A stretch of DNA of 64,000 nt from Cystobacter fuscus DSM 2262 (lineage in GTDB: Bacteria > Myxococcota > Myxococcia > Myxococcales > Myxococcaceae). The notes below the pieces were generated by a model. The model had not been told where the DNA came from. It was given only the letters and a program-made list of their open reading frames with translations, and did not search any database. The translations under genes and the position numbers were made by a program. The DNA lies in assembly GCF_000335475.2 (NCBI RefSeq), contig NZ_ANAH02000064.1:434001-498000 (forward strand). The letters are read 5' to 3'. Position 1 is the stretch's first letter, and each line of letters begins with the position of its first letter. Positions 43,232-50,909 of the stretch are shown here, one piece after another.

Positions 43232-45106
43232 ATGTCCTTCTCCTCGCACATCGAGTTTCAGGTCGATTCGTCCCCCGCGCTGCCCCCTGGCTTGCTGGCC
43301 GTGGAGGCCCCGGGCGTGGGGGGTGGGGTTCCCCGGGAGTGGGAGGCGCGGGGCGTGGGCTTCCGGCGGGTGGAGGAGGTGTCCGTCACGGACTGCGTGG
43401 TGGCGCACCTGGAGGCGGAAGAGGTGGACGCCGTCTTCGGGATTCCGGGGGGCAACATCGCGCCCTTCCAGCAGGCGCTGCGCCGGCATGGCGCCATCCG
43501 CTTCGTCATCGCCTCGCATGAGGGGGGCGCGGCCTTCATGGCGGACGGCTACGCGCGCGCCACGGGCAAGCTGGGCGTGTGCCTGGTGACGGCGGGCCCG
43601 GGGGCCACCAACGCGCTCACGGGCGTGGCCTCGGCGCACCTGGACGGCGTGCCGCTGCTGGCCATCAGCGGGCAGGTGGCCACGGATCGCTTCGGCCTCA
43701 ACGCCATCCAGGAGAGCACGGGCACGCACGGGGTGAACACGGTGGAGCTGTTCCGCCAGGCGAGCGCCATGTCGGCGGGCATCGTGGACGCGCAGAGCTT
43801 CCAGCGTCTGCTGGCGCGGGTGCTGCGGGTGGTGCACGGGCTGCCCGGTGGGGCCGCGCACCTGAGCATCCCCTCCAACATCGCGCGCCAGCGCATCCGC
43901 CACGCCCTGCTGCCCACCACCCGTGGCGCCTTCCGCGCGCGCCCGCCCGCGGCGGCTCCCGAGGATCTGGACGAGACCTTCCAACTGCTGCGCGCCGCCC
44001 GCCGGCCGCTCATCGTCCTGGGCTCTGGGGCGCGCGAGGCCCTGGGCACCCACGGCGAGGCCTTCACCGCCTTCGTCTCCGAGCAGGGCATTCCGGTGGC
44101 CACGAGCCTGCGCGGCAAGGGGCTGTTCTCCGAGACCGAGCCGCTGTCGTTGGGCGTGCTGGGGCTGGCGGGCAGCCGGCGCGCGGAGGCGTATGTGCGC
44201 GAGGGCGTGGACGTGCTGCTCGTGCTGGGCAGCCGGATGGGGGAGTGGGCCAGCCGGGGCTTCAACAAGCACCTGCAGGCCATCGACAGTGTCATCCAGG
44301 TGGATGCCCAGTCGGCCCACATCGGGCAGTTCCTGCCGGTGCGCCTGCCCATCGTCGCGGACGTGGGCTCGGTGGTGGCGGGCCTGGTGGAGCGGGGGCG
44401 GAGGAGCGGGCCTCCCGGGGGAGAGCGGCTGCGCGAGCGCTGGTCGCGGATGGTGGAGTCGCGCGAGCCCGTGCCGAGCCCCCGCGCGCCCCAGGCCGAG
44501 GGCATGGTGAAGCCGCAGCAGCTCATGGCCGAGCTGAACGCGCACCTGCGTCCGAACATGGACCTGTACATCGACATGGGCAACTGCACGGGCTGGGCAT
44601 CGCACCTGCTGCGGCTCACGCCCCCCACGCGCATCTTCTTTCCGTGCGGCCTGTCCTCCATGGGCTGGTCCTGCGGGGCCGTCATCGGCGGCAAGCTGGG
44701 CCGGCCGGAGCGGGCCGCGGTGGCCATCACCGGGGATGGCGCGTTCCTGATGAATGGCACGGAGCTCTTGACGGCGTCGCGCTACCGGGTGGGCACGGTG
44801 ACGCTGGTGCTCAATGACAACTTCCTCGGCATGGTCAACCACGGGGAGCACGCGCAGGACACCACCGTGCCGCTGGAGGACGACTTCTACGGCCTGGGGG
44901 ATCCGGACCTCGCCGCCTTCGCCGAGTCGCTCGGCGCGCGCGCGTATACCGTGGATGGGCCGGGGCAGCTCGCGGCGCTGCTGCCCGAGGTGCTGCGCCG
45001 CGCGGACGAGCTGGGACAGCCGCAGGTCATCATCGCGCGCGTCGACTACCGCGAGGTGCCGCCGTACGGGGATCGTTTCGCCGCGGTGGCGTCGGACGGC
45101 CGGTAG
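43232..45106 (+). CDS. Acetolactate-synthase-like ThDP-dependent enzyme
   Basis: A 624-residue protein with the three-domain layout of acetohydroxyacid synthase. The PYR domain has the catalytic Glu in SHEGGAA (about residue 93) after FGIPGGN; the ThDP/Mg2+ motif is GDGAFLMNG...NDN (about residues 500-530). The N terminus carries about 50 extra residues before VTDCVVAHL. A start near 43380 is also possible, because no clear RBS precedes 43232. No regulatory subunit gene is nearby, and the next gene, 11 nt downstream, is a KAS III homologue, so a role in branched-chain amino acid synthesis is less likely than an acyloin/decarboxylase step in secondary metabolism. This is inference. Confidence 0.9.
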   Translation: MSFSSHIEFQVDSSPALPPGLLAVEAPGVGGGVPREWEARGVGFRRVEEVSVTDCVVAHLEAEEVDAVFGIPGGNIAPFQQALRRHGAIRFVIASHEGGAAFMADGYARATGKLGVCLVTAGPGATNALTGVASAHLDGVPLLAISGQVATDRFGLNAIQESTGTHGVNTVELFRQASAMSAGIVDAQSFQRLLARVLRVVHGLPGGAAHLSIPSNIARQRIRHALLPTTRGAFRARPPAAAPEDLDETFQLLRAARRPLIVLGSGAREALGTHGEAFTAFVSEQGIPVATSLRGKGLFSETEPLSLGVLGLAGSRRAEAYVREGVDVLLVLGSRMGEWASRGFNKHLQAIDSVIQVDAQSAHIGQFLPVRLPIVADVGSVVAGLVERGRRSGPPGGERLRERWSRMVESREPVPSPRAPQAEGMVKPQQLMAELNAHLRPNMDLYIDMGNCTGWASHLLRLTPPTRIFFPCGLSSMGWSCGAVIGGKLGRPERAAVAITGDGAFLMNGTELLTASRYRVGTVTLVLNDNFLGMVNHGEHAQDTTVPLEDDFYGLGDPDLAAFAESLGARAYTVDGPGQLAALLPEVLRRADELGQPQVIIARVDYREVPPYGDRFAAVASDGR

Positions 45107-45117
45107 GGACGCGCACC

Positions 45118-46083
45118 ATGTCGAGTGACTTCGCGCTGTTGGGTGTGGGCGCCGCGGTGCCGGAGCAGGTGCGCCGCAATGATGATCCCCTTTTCGAGCC
45201 GTTGCGGCGCGCCGCGGTCCGGGGAGGAGGAGAGCATGCGCTCTTCTATGGCAACCGGGAGCGCCGGGTGTTGGCGCCCGGGGAGTCGCTGGCGGCGCTC
45301 ACGGCGCGGGCGGGGCGGGCGGCGCTGGAGGACGCGGGGGTACGGCCCGAGGCGGTGGAGCGGCTGTATGGCTACGTGTCCGTGTCGGAGTTCATCTCGC
45401 CCAACGCGCTCTACGCGGTGCACCGCGAGCTGGGGTTGGGGCAGGAGGCGCTGGTCATCCCGGTGCAGGCGGACTTCGCCAACTTCCTGATGGGCGTGGT
45501 GCTGGCGTGGGAGGCGTTGCGGGCGGGGAGCATCCGGCACGCGCTGGTGGCGGTGGGCTCGGGGTGGACGCGCAACGTGGACTATGGGCAGGGCCATGCC
45601 ATCGGCATCGGGGATGGGGCGGGCGCGGCGGTGGTGGGCGCGGGCGAGCGCCTGGTGTTGGTGGACTGGGCGGCGGACACCTTCAGTGGCGAGTACGGCG
45701 CGATGACCATGGCGTCACGTCCTGGTTCGGGGGTGGAGCATCCCACGTATGGGATTGCGCCGGACGCGGGCATCCAGGCCTTCCTGTCCTCGGGGATGGA
45801 CGGGCCGCCGAGGCTCGTGGCGCGGTTGCTCGCCAGACATGGCATCCACCGCGACGACGTCACGCTCATCTCCCACCAGGCCACGCGCAAGCTGATGGAC
45901 CACTGGGCCGCGCAGCTCCGCCCGCGCGAGTACCTGGACACCTACGAGGACTTCGGCAACATGGTCCACGCCTCGCTCCCCGTGACGCTGGCGCGCTTCC
46001 ATCGCGAACTGCGCACGAAGTACCTGGTGATGGTGGGGCTGGGCATCGGCGCGCACCAGTTCGCCCTGCTCGTGCGTGTCTGA
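45118..46083 (+). CDS. KAS III (FabH)-like protein without the active-site Cys
   Basis: A 321-residue thiolase-fold protein. The FabH His-Asn pair is kept: H253 in SHQATRK and N281 in FGNMVHAS. The nucleophile position is not Cys: the stretch that should read ACAGF reads QADFANF, with Phe at residue 120. No other nearby Cys takes its place. Known Cys-less homologues such as PqsB act as partner subunits or have altered chemistry. It starts 11 nt after the ThDP enzyme and is likely co-translated with it. The product may handle an acyl or acyloin intermediate, or act as a structural partner. Confidence 0.88.
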   Translation: MSSDFALLGVGAAVPEQVRRNDDPLFEPLRRAAVRGGGEHALFYGNRERRVLAPGESLAALTARAGRAALEDAGVRPEAVERLYGYVSVSEFISPNALYAVHRELGLGQEALVIPVQADFANFLMGVVLAWEALRAGSIRHALVAVGSGWTRNVDYGQGHAIGIGDGAGAAVVGAGERLVLVDWAADTFSGEYGAMTMASRPGSGVEHPTYGIAPDAGIQAFLSSGMDGPPRLVARLLARHGIHRDDVTLISHQATRKLMDHWAAQLRPREYLDTYEDFGNMVHASLPVTLARFHRELRTKYLVMVGLGIGAHQFALLVRV

Positions 46084-46108
46084 TTCCCGTGTCACCAAGG
46101 GGTGAAGT

Positions 46109-46579
46109 TCAGGTTTCCTCGTCGGGCAGGAGCGTGCGCAGCAATTCGTCGTCGGGGCCGAGTGGGCGCCACCCGGGCGGCGGTGGGATTGCAAGGAGCG
46201 CGTCGCCGGCCCTCCTCACGTGCTCCTCATGGGTTGTTGGGGCATAAGCAGTCCACGTGCCGAGCGCCATGGCAACTTCTCCACGGTTTTCATCGTCCAG
46301 GACAGCCGGCCAGCCGTTGGGGAGACTATCGGACAGTTCGCGAACAAGCACGTCGCGAACAAAGCGCGTGACCTGCTTGCGCTGTTCGGCCTCAGCGAGC
46401 AACCCGCTCAATATCTGAACGGCGGCAACGTCATCCTTGCCCAGTTCCTCGGCCAGCAAATACAGGGGCACGGCAGGGCGAGCATCAGCGAAGGCAGTGA
46501 GAGAATCGTAACCACGTTCGCGAACCCGCTCGTACAGGCGCGCCTTCACGCTTCCCTGCCAAGCACTTCCGTCGCTCAT
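46109..46579 (-). CDS. Immunity-type paralogue 4 (distal)
   Basis: 156 residues, ATG at 46577-46579 after a GAGAGG ribosome-binding site. Soluble, no signal. Layout shared by all four copies: W-x-G-x-x-K-x-RLYERVRERGYDSLTAF near the N terminus, a helix-rich middle with LLAEELGKDD and QILSGLLAEAEQRKQVTRFVRD, then GWPAVLDD, and a fixed C terminus PPPPGWRPLGPDDELLRTLLPDEE. The nearest gene, a lipoprotein toxin candidate, is three copies upstream. I do not know the biochemical function; by position it is a SitI-like neutralising protein. The middle region is the most variable part between copies, as expected for specificity. Confidence 0.85.
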   Translation of the reverse strand: MSDGSAWQGSVKARLYERVRERGYDSLTAFADARPAVPLYLLAEELGKDDVAAVQILSGLLAEAEQRKQVTRFVRDVLVRELSDSLPNGWPAVLDDENRGEVAMALGTWTAYAPTTHEEHVRRAGDALLAIPPPPGWRPLGPDDELLRTLLPDEET

Positions 46580-46601
46580 GGTCCTCTCCAAGGGGTGAAG
46601 T

Positions 46602-47072
46602 TCAGACTTCCTCGTCAGGCAGGAGCGTGCGCAGCAGCTCGTCGTCGGGTCCGAGCGGCCGCCACCCGGGCGGTGGTGGGGTTGCAAGGAGCGCGTCGCC
46701 GGCTTTGTCGGCACGCTCCTTATGAGTTTCCGGAGTGTAGGCAATCCACGAGCCGAGCGCTTCGGCAACCTTGAAACGGTTGGTGTCGTCCAGCACTGCC
46801 GGCCAACCATCGGGGACGCTCTGTGTCCACAGGCGTGTAAATACATCGCGCACAAAACGTGTGACCTGATTGCGCCGCTCGGCCTCGGCGAGCAGACCGC
46901 TCAACACTTGTACCCCAGCAACGTCGTCCTTGCCCAGTTCCTCGGCCAGCAAGTGCAGCGGGACAGAGGGGCGCGCATCAGCGAAGGCGGTGAGTGAAGC
47001 GTAACCACGTTCACGAACCCGCTCGTACAGGCGGGCTTTCACGTTGCCCTGCCAGGCACGTCCGTTGCTCAT
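46602..47072 (-). CDS. Immunity-type paralogue 3
   Basis: 156 residues, ATG at 47070-47072 with GAGAAAG upstream. Same length and frame positions as its neighbours. It differs mainly in the centre (EERRNQVTRFVRDVFTRLWTQSVPDG-like region, LHLLAEELG) and keeps the C-terminal signature PPPGWRPLGPDDELLRTLLPDEE. The 22-bp spacers on both sides are near-identical to those of the other copies. Likely produced by tandem duplication of a single immunity gene. Confidence 0.85.
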   Translation of the reverse strand: MSNGRAWQGNVKARLYERVRERGYASLTAFADARPSVPLHLLAEELGKDDVAGVQVLSGLLAEAERRNQVTRFVRDVFTRLWTQSVPDGWPAVLDDTNRFKVAEALGSWIAYTPETHKERADKAGDALLATPPPPGWRPLGPDDELLRTLLPDEEV

Positions 47073-47094
47073 CTTTCTCTCCAAGGGGCGAAAT

Positions 47095-47565
47095 TCAGAC
47101 TTCCGTGTCAGGCAGAAGAGTGAGCAGCAACTCGTCGTCGGGCCCGAGGGGGTGCCAGCCTGGGGGTGGTGGCGTGGAGAGGAGGGCTGTTCTGACCTGC
47201 CTGACACGCTCCTTGTGAGTTTCTGGGGTATCGGCAATCCACGAGCCGAGCGCCTTGGCAACCTTGAAGCGGTTGGCGTCATCCAGCACGGCTGGCCAGC
47301 CGTTGGGAAGACACTCGGACAATTCGCGTACAAGCACATCACGCACGAAGCGTGTGACCTGCTTGCGCTGCTCCGCCTCGGCGAGCAACCCGCTCAGCAC
47401 CTGCACTCCGACGACATCGTCCTCACCAAGCTCCTCTGCTAGCGCCACCAGCGAGGCAGTGGGGTGGGCGTTCGCGAAGGCGGTGAGCGAATCGTAGCCG
47501 CGCTCACGGATCCGCGCATACAGACGTACCCTCCAGTTGCCTTCCCAGTAACGCTCCTTGCCCAT
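47095..47565 (-). CDS. Immunity-type paralogue 2
   Basis: 156 residues, ATG at 47563-47565 preceded by GAGAGG. Starts MGKERYWEGNWRVRLY. The C-terminal signature is altered to PPPPGWHPLGPDDELLLTLLPDTE, the most deviant tail of the four. The RFVRDVLVRELSECLPNGWP region matches copy 4 closely, suggesting either recent duplication or gene conversion between these two. Function as for the other copies; only copy 1 directly overlaps the toxin gene. Confidence 0.85.
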   Translation of the reverse strand: MGKERYWEGNWRVRLYARIRERGYDSLTAFANAHPTASLVALAEELGEDDVVGVQVLSGLLAEAEQRKQVTRFVRDVLVRELSECLPNGWPAVLDDANRFKVAKALGSWIADTPETHKERVRQVRTALLSTPPPPGWHPLGPDDELLLTLLPDTEV

Positions 47566-47587
47566 GGTCCTCTCCAGGAGGTGAAAT

Positions 47588-48058
47588 TCAGGCTTCCTCA
47601 TCGGGCAGGAGCGTGCGCAGCAACTCGTCGTCGGGACCGAGAGGTCGCCAGCCTGGAGGAGGTGGTGTTGCAAGGAGCGCGTCGCCAGCCCTCCTTACGC
47701 GCTCCTCGTGGGTTGTTGGGGTAAAGGAACTCCACAATCCGAGTGCCTTGGCGACCTTGAAACGGTTGGCGTCGTCGAGCACGGCCGGCCAGCCATTTGG
47801 GAGACACGTGCACAATTCTCGCACGAGTTGTCCGCGCACAAGACGTGTGACCTGATGGTTCCGCTCCGCTTCGGCCACCAGTCCGCTGAACACCTGCACA
47901 CCGGCGATATCGTCCGGACCAAGCTCCTCGGCCAATGCCACCAGCGAAGCGGTGGGGCGCGCCTCGGCGAAGGCGGTGAGCGAATCGTAACCACGTTCGC
48001 GAACCCGCTCGTACAAGCGGACTTTCCAATTGCCCTCCCAGGAACGATCCTCGCTCAT
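47588..48058 (-). CDS. Immunity-type paralogue 1, coupled to the toxin gene
   Basis: 156 residues. The ATG (48056-48058) overlaps the toxin stop codon (ATGA), so it is translationally coupled and is the most likely cognate immunity protein. It differs from the others in the centre (PDDIAGVQVFSGLVAEAERNHQVTRLVRGQ) and at GLWSSFTPTTHEERV. The family's C-terminal signature is intact. In myxobacterial sit loci an immunity gene normally follows the lipoprotein toxin directly, which fits this arrangement. Confidence 0.88.
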   Translation of the reverse strand: MSEDRSWEGNWKVRLYERVRERGYDSLTAFAEARPTASLVALAEELGPDDIAGVQVFSGLVAEAERNHQVTRLVRGQLVRELCTCLPNGWPAVLDDANRFKVAKALGLWSSFTPTTHEERVRRAGDALLATPPPPGWRPLGPDDELLRTLLPDEEA

Positions 48059-49557
48059 CGTCCACCCCAGCGCGTGAAATTCATCGGGAGCTTGTACACC
48101 TTCATACGCTCCGCGACGATGTCCAGCACCTCGTTCCGCGTCAACAGTCGGTTCAGCCTGAGTTCAGCGTCCCACAGCGCCTTCATGATCATCCGGTTCC
48201 ATTCTCCGGGCCATTGGCGGCCCAGCTTCCAGTTCCCACCGCCGTGGATGGCCTCGTGATGTGCCTGCTGCATCTCGACGCAGAACTGGTCGATGTCCAT
48301 CTCGCCGGTGAAGCCACGCTTCTCGAACCACGCGCGGAACTCCTTGGGCAGGACGTGGTGTCGCGGGGGCTCGTTCATGCCAGCCCCCGCTCTGCCCGTC
48401 ACGCGCATGCCTCGTACTTCGGGCCCGTCGCCGAGGGCCTCTCGCACGCCCCTGGGCAGCTCGCCGTGCGTCTGTGCCAGCATCACCTGGCCCGCCTGAA
48501 TCCGCACGGCGGCACTGACGACGGGGACGGAGAGGACGCCCGCCCGCACCAGGTGGCGCATCATCTCCACCCACTCGGCGGACACGACCAGGCGCGTGCC
48601 CACCATCACCCCGTCTCCTCCCACTACCAGGCTCACGCCAATCAGGGCGGGAGCGGACAGAGGCACCGAGGGCAGCGAGAACTTCAACGCCGAGAGCAGG
48701 GAGAGCGCCTCGATGGTCTCCTTGAACACCAGCACCTTCGCGACACGCTCCGCCCCCTTCCGCGAAGTCTCGAGGGTTGCCGTGAACTCGCCGGAGAGGT
48801 GGCCCATCAGCACGGGTACATCTCGCGCCGCGGCCTCCACCTGCCCGGGCTCCAGCGAGGAGAGCGCCGTCATGGCGGGCTCGAGCTGTTGCTGCCAGCG
48901 CCCCAGGTCCGCGAACATGCGCTCCACGCTGTAGAAGTGCTGGGTGCACACGGCGTCGGCGAGGTGGAGCAAGTCGAGCCAGACGGAGAGCAGGAGCGAG
49001 CCGAGCAGGGTGGCCTCGAGCCGGGGGCCGGCGAGGCGCAGCAGGGCGAGCTGCATGTCCGGATCCTCCACCTGCGAGGCGGCGGTGGCGAGCCGGGTGG
49101 CGGCGGCGAGTTGGACCTCCATCCACCGCAGTTGCCGGACGCCATCATCCACGTAGCGGACGAAGACGCCGTTGCCGCCAATGTTCCGCCCACGGGCCTG
49201 GAGTCTGGAGAACTCGGCGGAGAGGCGGCGGGTGGAGCCCGACACGTCGAGAAGGGCACGGCGAAAGGCCAGCTGAGCCGCGAGGGCGCTCTGCCGCGTG
49301 GCTCTCTCGGAACTGTTCAGGCCCACCGCCGTTGACTCCTGCCGGGAGGCCGGGCGACGGTGTGGCCGCAGCGGTGCTTCGGGCTCGGACGGTGAGGGGA
49401 GGGCGCCGGGAGTCTCGATGCTGGACCCCGCTGTCGATATGGGCGGCGCCGTGTAACGCAGGCTCATTCCCCTACTGGGTGGTGACAGCGACACACAGCC
49501 GGTGGACAGCAGGGCCAGGGCGAGTAGCCACAGGGCCCGCGACGAGTCATCACTCAT
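48055..49557 (-). CDS. SitA/DUF2380-like polymorphic toxin lipoprotein
   Basis: 500 residues. A lipoprotein signal peptide (WLLALALLSTGC, lipobox STGC) is followed by a long Pro-rich and helical transit region, then a C-terminal toxin-like domain of about 95 residues rich in His (RHHVLPKEFRAWFEKRGF; QQAHHEAIHGGGNWKLG) and ending PMNFTRWGGR. This tail matches the DUF2380 pattern found in myxobacterial lipoproteins and, by recall, in SitA toxins that move between cells by TraA/B outer-membrane exchange. The HH and HHEAIHGGG motifs suggest a His-metal nuclease fold; this is inference. The ATG at 49555 is chosen for the signal peptide, although the frame runs 15 codons further. Its last codons overlap the immunity gene. 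Confidence 0.85.
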   Translation of the reverse strand: MSDDSSRALWLLALALLSTGCVSLSPPSRGMSLRYTAPPISTAGSSIETPGALPSPSEPEAPLRPHRRPASRQESTAVGLNSSERATRQSALAAQLAFRRALLDVSGSTRRLSAEFSRLQARGRNIGGNGVFVRYVDDGVRQLRWMEVQLAAATRLATAASQVEDPDMQLALLRLAGPRLEATLLGSLLLSVWLDLLHLADAVCTQHFYSVERMFADLGRWQQQLEPAMTALSSLEPGQVEAAARDVPVLMGHLSGEFTATLETSRKGAERVAKVLVFKETIEALSLLSALKFSLPSVPLSAPALIGVSLVVGGDGVMVGTRLVVSAEWVEMMRHLVRAGVLSVPVVSAAVRIQAGQVMLAQTHGELPRGVREALGDGPEVRGMRVTGRAGAGMNEPPRHHVLPKEFRAWFEKRGFTGEMDIDQFCVEMQQAHHEAIHGGGNWKLGRQWPGEWNRMIMKALWDAELRLNRLLTRNEVLDIVAERMKVYKLPMNFTRWGGR

Positions 49558-49603
49558 GGTCCACCCCCCCAGCGCCACGGAGGCGAAGGCCCCCGGCCAC
49601 ACT

Positions 49604-50416
49604 CTACTCCTTCTTACGTGTGTCTCTCCCGTCGGACAGGTCGCGCACGAACTTCGCGTCGATGCCGTGGATGCGCAGCTTCACCAACTCCTGTGGCGTC
49701 AGCTTCGCGTACCCCGCCTCGCGCATCTCCCGGATGAACTCCGGCGTCACCCCGTGGATGCTCATGGCGAGGAGATCCTCCAGCTCCAGGGCCTTGTAGC
49801 CCTCGGCCGCCAGCGCGCGGATGCGCTCGGGCGTCACGCCATGGATGCGCGACTGGATGAGCTTCGCGAGCGTCAGCTTCGTGTAGCCGTGCTGGGCGAG
49901 CGACTGGATGTACCCGGGCGTCACCTGGAAGATGCCCACCTGGACGAGCTCCTCCAGGGCAATGTCCTTGAAACCGAGCGTCGACAATTCCTTCACCCGT
50001 GCCGGGGTGATGTCGAAGACGGCCAGCAGGTAGTGTTTGTCCGGAGCGATGGCCGGATAGCCCAGCGCGGTCATGGCCCGGACGTATTCCTCTTTGGGCT
50101 CGAAGCGCAGGTGTCCCGCGCCCTTCGCGTCGGAGAATCGCCCCTCGAAGGAGAAGACTCCCGCCTCTCGCTCGAGCCGGAAGGGTGCCGTGCCGCCATC
50201 CGCGGTCGACAGGCCCTGGAAGGAGGTGAGGGGCACCTTCATGTTCAACTGCTGAGTTGTCTTTGGCTTCTCCGACGACGTGCGCAGGAACAGCTCGAGC
50301 GTGTCTTTCTTGACGTCGGCCGTCCAGGTTCCGGTGATGGACGGCTCGGCGAACACGGGGGAGGCGGTGAGCAGCACCCACGTGAGCAGCGAAAAGAAGA
50401 GGGACGTGACTTTCAT
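49604..50416 (-). CDS. Secreted repeat protein with five about-29-residue HGVTP repeats
   Basis: 270 residues with a Sec signal peptide (LFFSLLTWVLLTASPVFA). Residues about 25-115 form a beta-rich domain (TGTWTADVKKDTLELFL). Residues about 118-262 hold five repeats of the form LxxxGYxxLxxxxLxxxxIHGVTPExIRx. This repeat accompanies BlaR1/M56-type regulatory proteins in myxobacteria, from my recall. Two BlaI-like inverted repeats precede the gene, supporting that link. No BlaI or M56 peptidase gene is visible here. Function unknown; it may interact with such a sensor in trans. Confidence 0.85.
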   Translation of the reverse strand: MKVTSLFFSLLTWVLLTASPVFAEPSITGTWTADVKKDTLELFLRTSSEKPKTTQQLNMKVPLTSFQGLSTADGGTAPFRLEREAGVFSFEGRFSDAKGAGHLRFEPKEEYVRAMTALGYPAIAPDKHYLLAVFDITPARVKELSTLGFKDIALEELVQVGIFQVTPGYIQSLAQHGYTKLTLAKLIQSRIHGVTPERIRALAAEGYKALELEDLLAMSIHGVTPEFIREMREAGYAKLTPQELVKLRIHGIDAKFVRDLSDGRDTRKKE

Positions 50417-50462
50417 GGGACGGACTCCTCCGGGCGGACGCCGCGATGGACCCGGTCCAATA

Positions 50463-50499
50463 TACGAACTTCTTCGTAGAAATCAACGAAGCCCTTCGT
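50463..50499. promoter_or_regulatory. Twin BlaI/CopY-like operators
   Basis: Two inverted repeats: TACGAA-N4-TTCGTA at 50463-50478 and ACGAA-N4-TTCGT at 50486-50499. Their centres are about 22 bp apart, two helical turns, on the same DNA face. They lie 47-83 bp upstream of the minus-strand repeat-protein gene (ATG 50414-50416) and could also serve the plus-strand gene. Confidence 0.7.
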
Positions 50500-50621
50500 A
50501 GATTCGAGGACGAGCTGACCGGCGACGGGGTGTGGGCCCGCCCAGGGCCTGTTTTCTCGGATGCCCTGTCCACACGGTGGAGCGCTTGAGAACGGTGCCC
50601 CGCATGCCCAGGTTCCAACAC

Positions 50622-50858
50622 ATGGAACGACAACTTCGGACGGCCCCTGGTTGGATGTTGTTGCTGCTCGCCCCCGTGATGGCCTTCGCACAGAGCGGGG
50701 CCTCCACCGGTGAAGAGTCCTTGAACGAGCAGGTTGCTCGCAGTCCCCTGACCTGGTCCTGGGTGGTGATGCTCGCCGTGGCCGTGGCGGCCTTCGTGGC
50801 CTACACCGTGAAGATCTCCAGGAACCGTCGGCCCCCTGATCATCCCAGCGTCCCCTGA
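50622..50858 (+). CDS. Small membrane protein, one predicted membrane span after a signal peptide
   Basis: 78 residues from the ATG at 50622 (an ATG at 50604 would add six). The N terminus is a signal-like hydrophobic stretch (WMLLLLAPVMAFAQ) and residues 47-64 (SWVVMLAVAVAAFVAYTV) are a transmembrane span followed by a short basic tail. Small and conserved-looking but not recognised. It is divergent from the repeat-protein gene and precedes the cyclase-like gene by 51 nt on the same strand. Confidence 0.6.
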   Translation: MERQLRTAPGWMLLLLAPVMAFAQSGASTGEESLNEQVARSPLTWSWVVMLAVAVAAFVAYTVKISRNRRPPDHPSVP

Positions 50859-50909
50859 TCCCATCGGCCGGGCGTGGTATGGGTCCCCGACTTCTGGAGG
50901 TCCCCCACC

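Larger units (their letters stand above)
46095..48083 (-). repeat. Tandem array: four immunity-type units, exact 493-bp register
   Basis: Stops fall at 46109, 46602, 47095 and 47588, and starts at 46579, 47072, 47565 and 48058; every step is exactly 493 bp (471-bp gene plus 22-bp spacer). The conserved spacer, reading CCAAGGGGTGAAGTTCA, recurs past the last gene at 46095-46111, also in register. The copies diverge in sequence but not in length. Confidence 0.95.

Noticed and set aside
46109-48058. The four-copy array as a CRISPR or tandem satellite
   Set aside because: Each 493-bp unit is a full protein-coding gene with its own start, RBS and stop; copies are too divergent and too long for a CRISPR or a simple satellite.
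50463-50499. The inverted repeats as a transcription terminator
   Set aside because: The stems are only 5-6 bp and there is no T run. Their fixed 22-bp spacing and place upstream of a start codon fit operators better.
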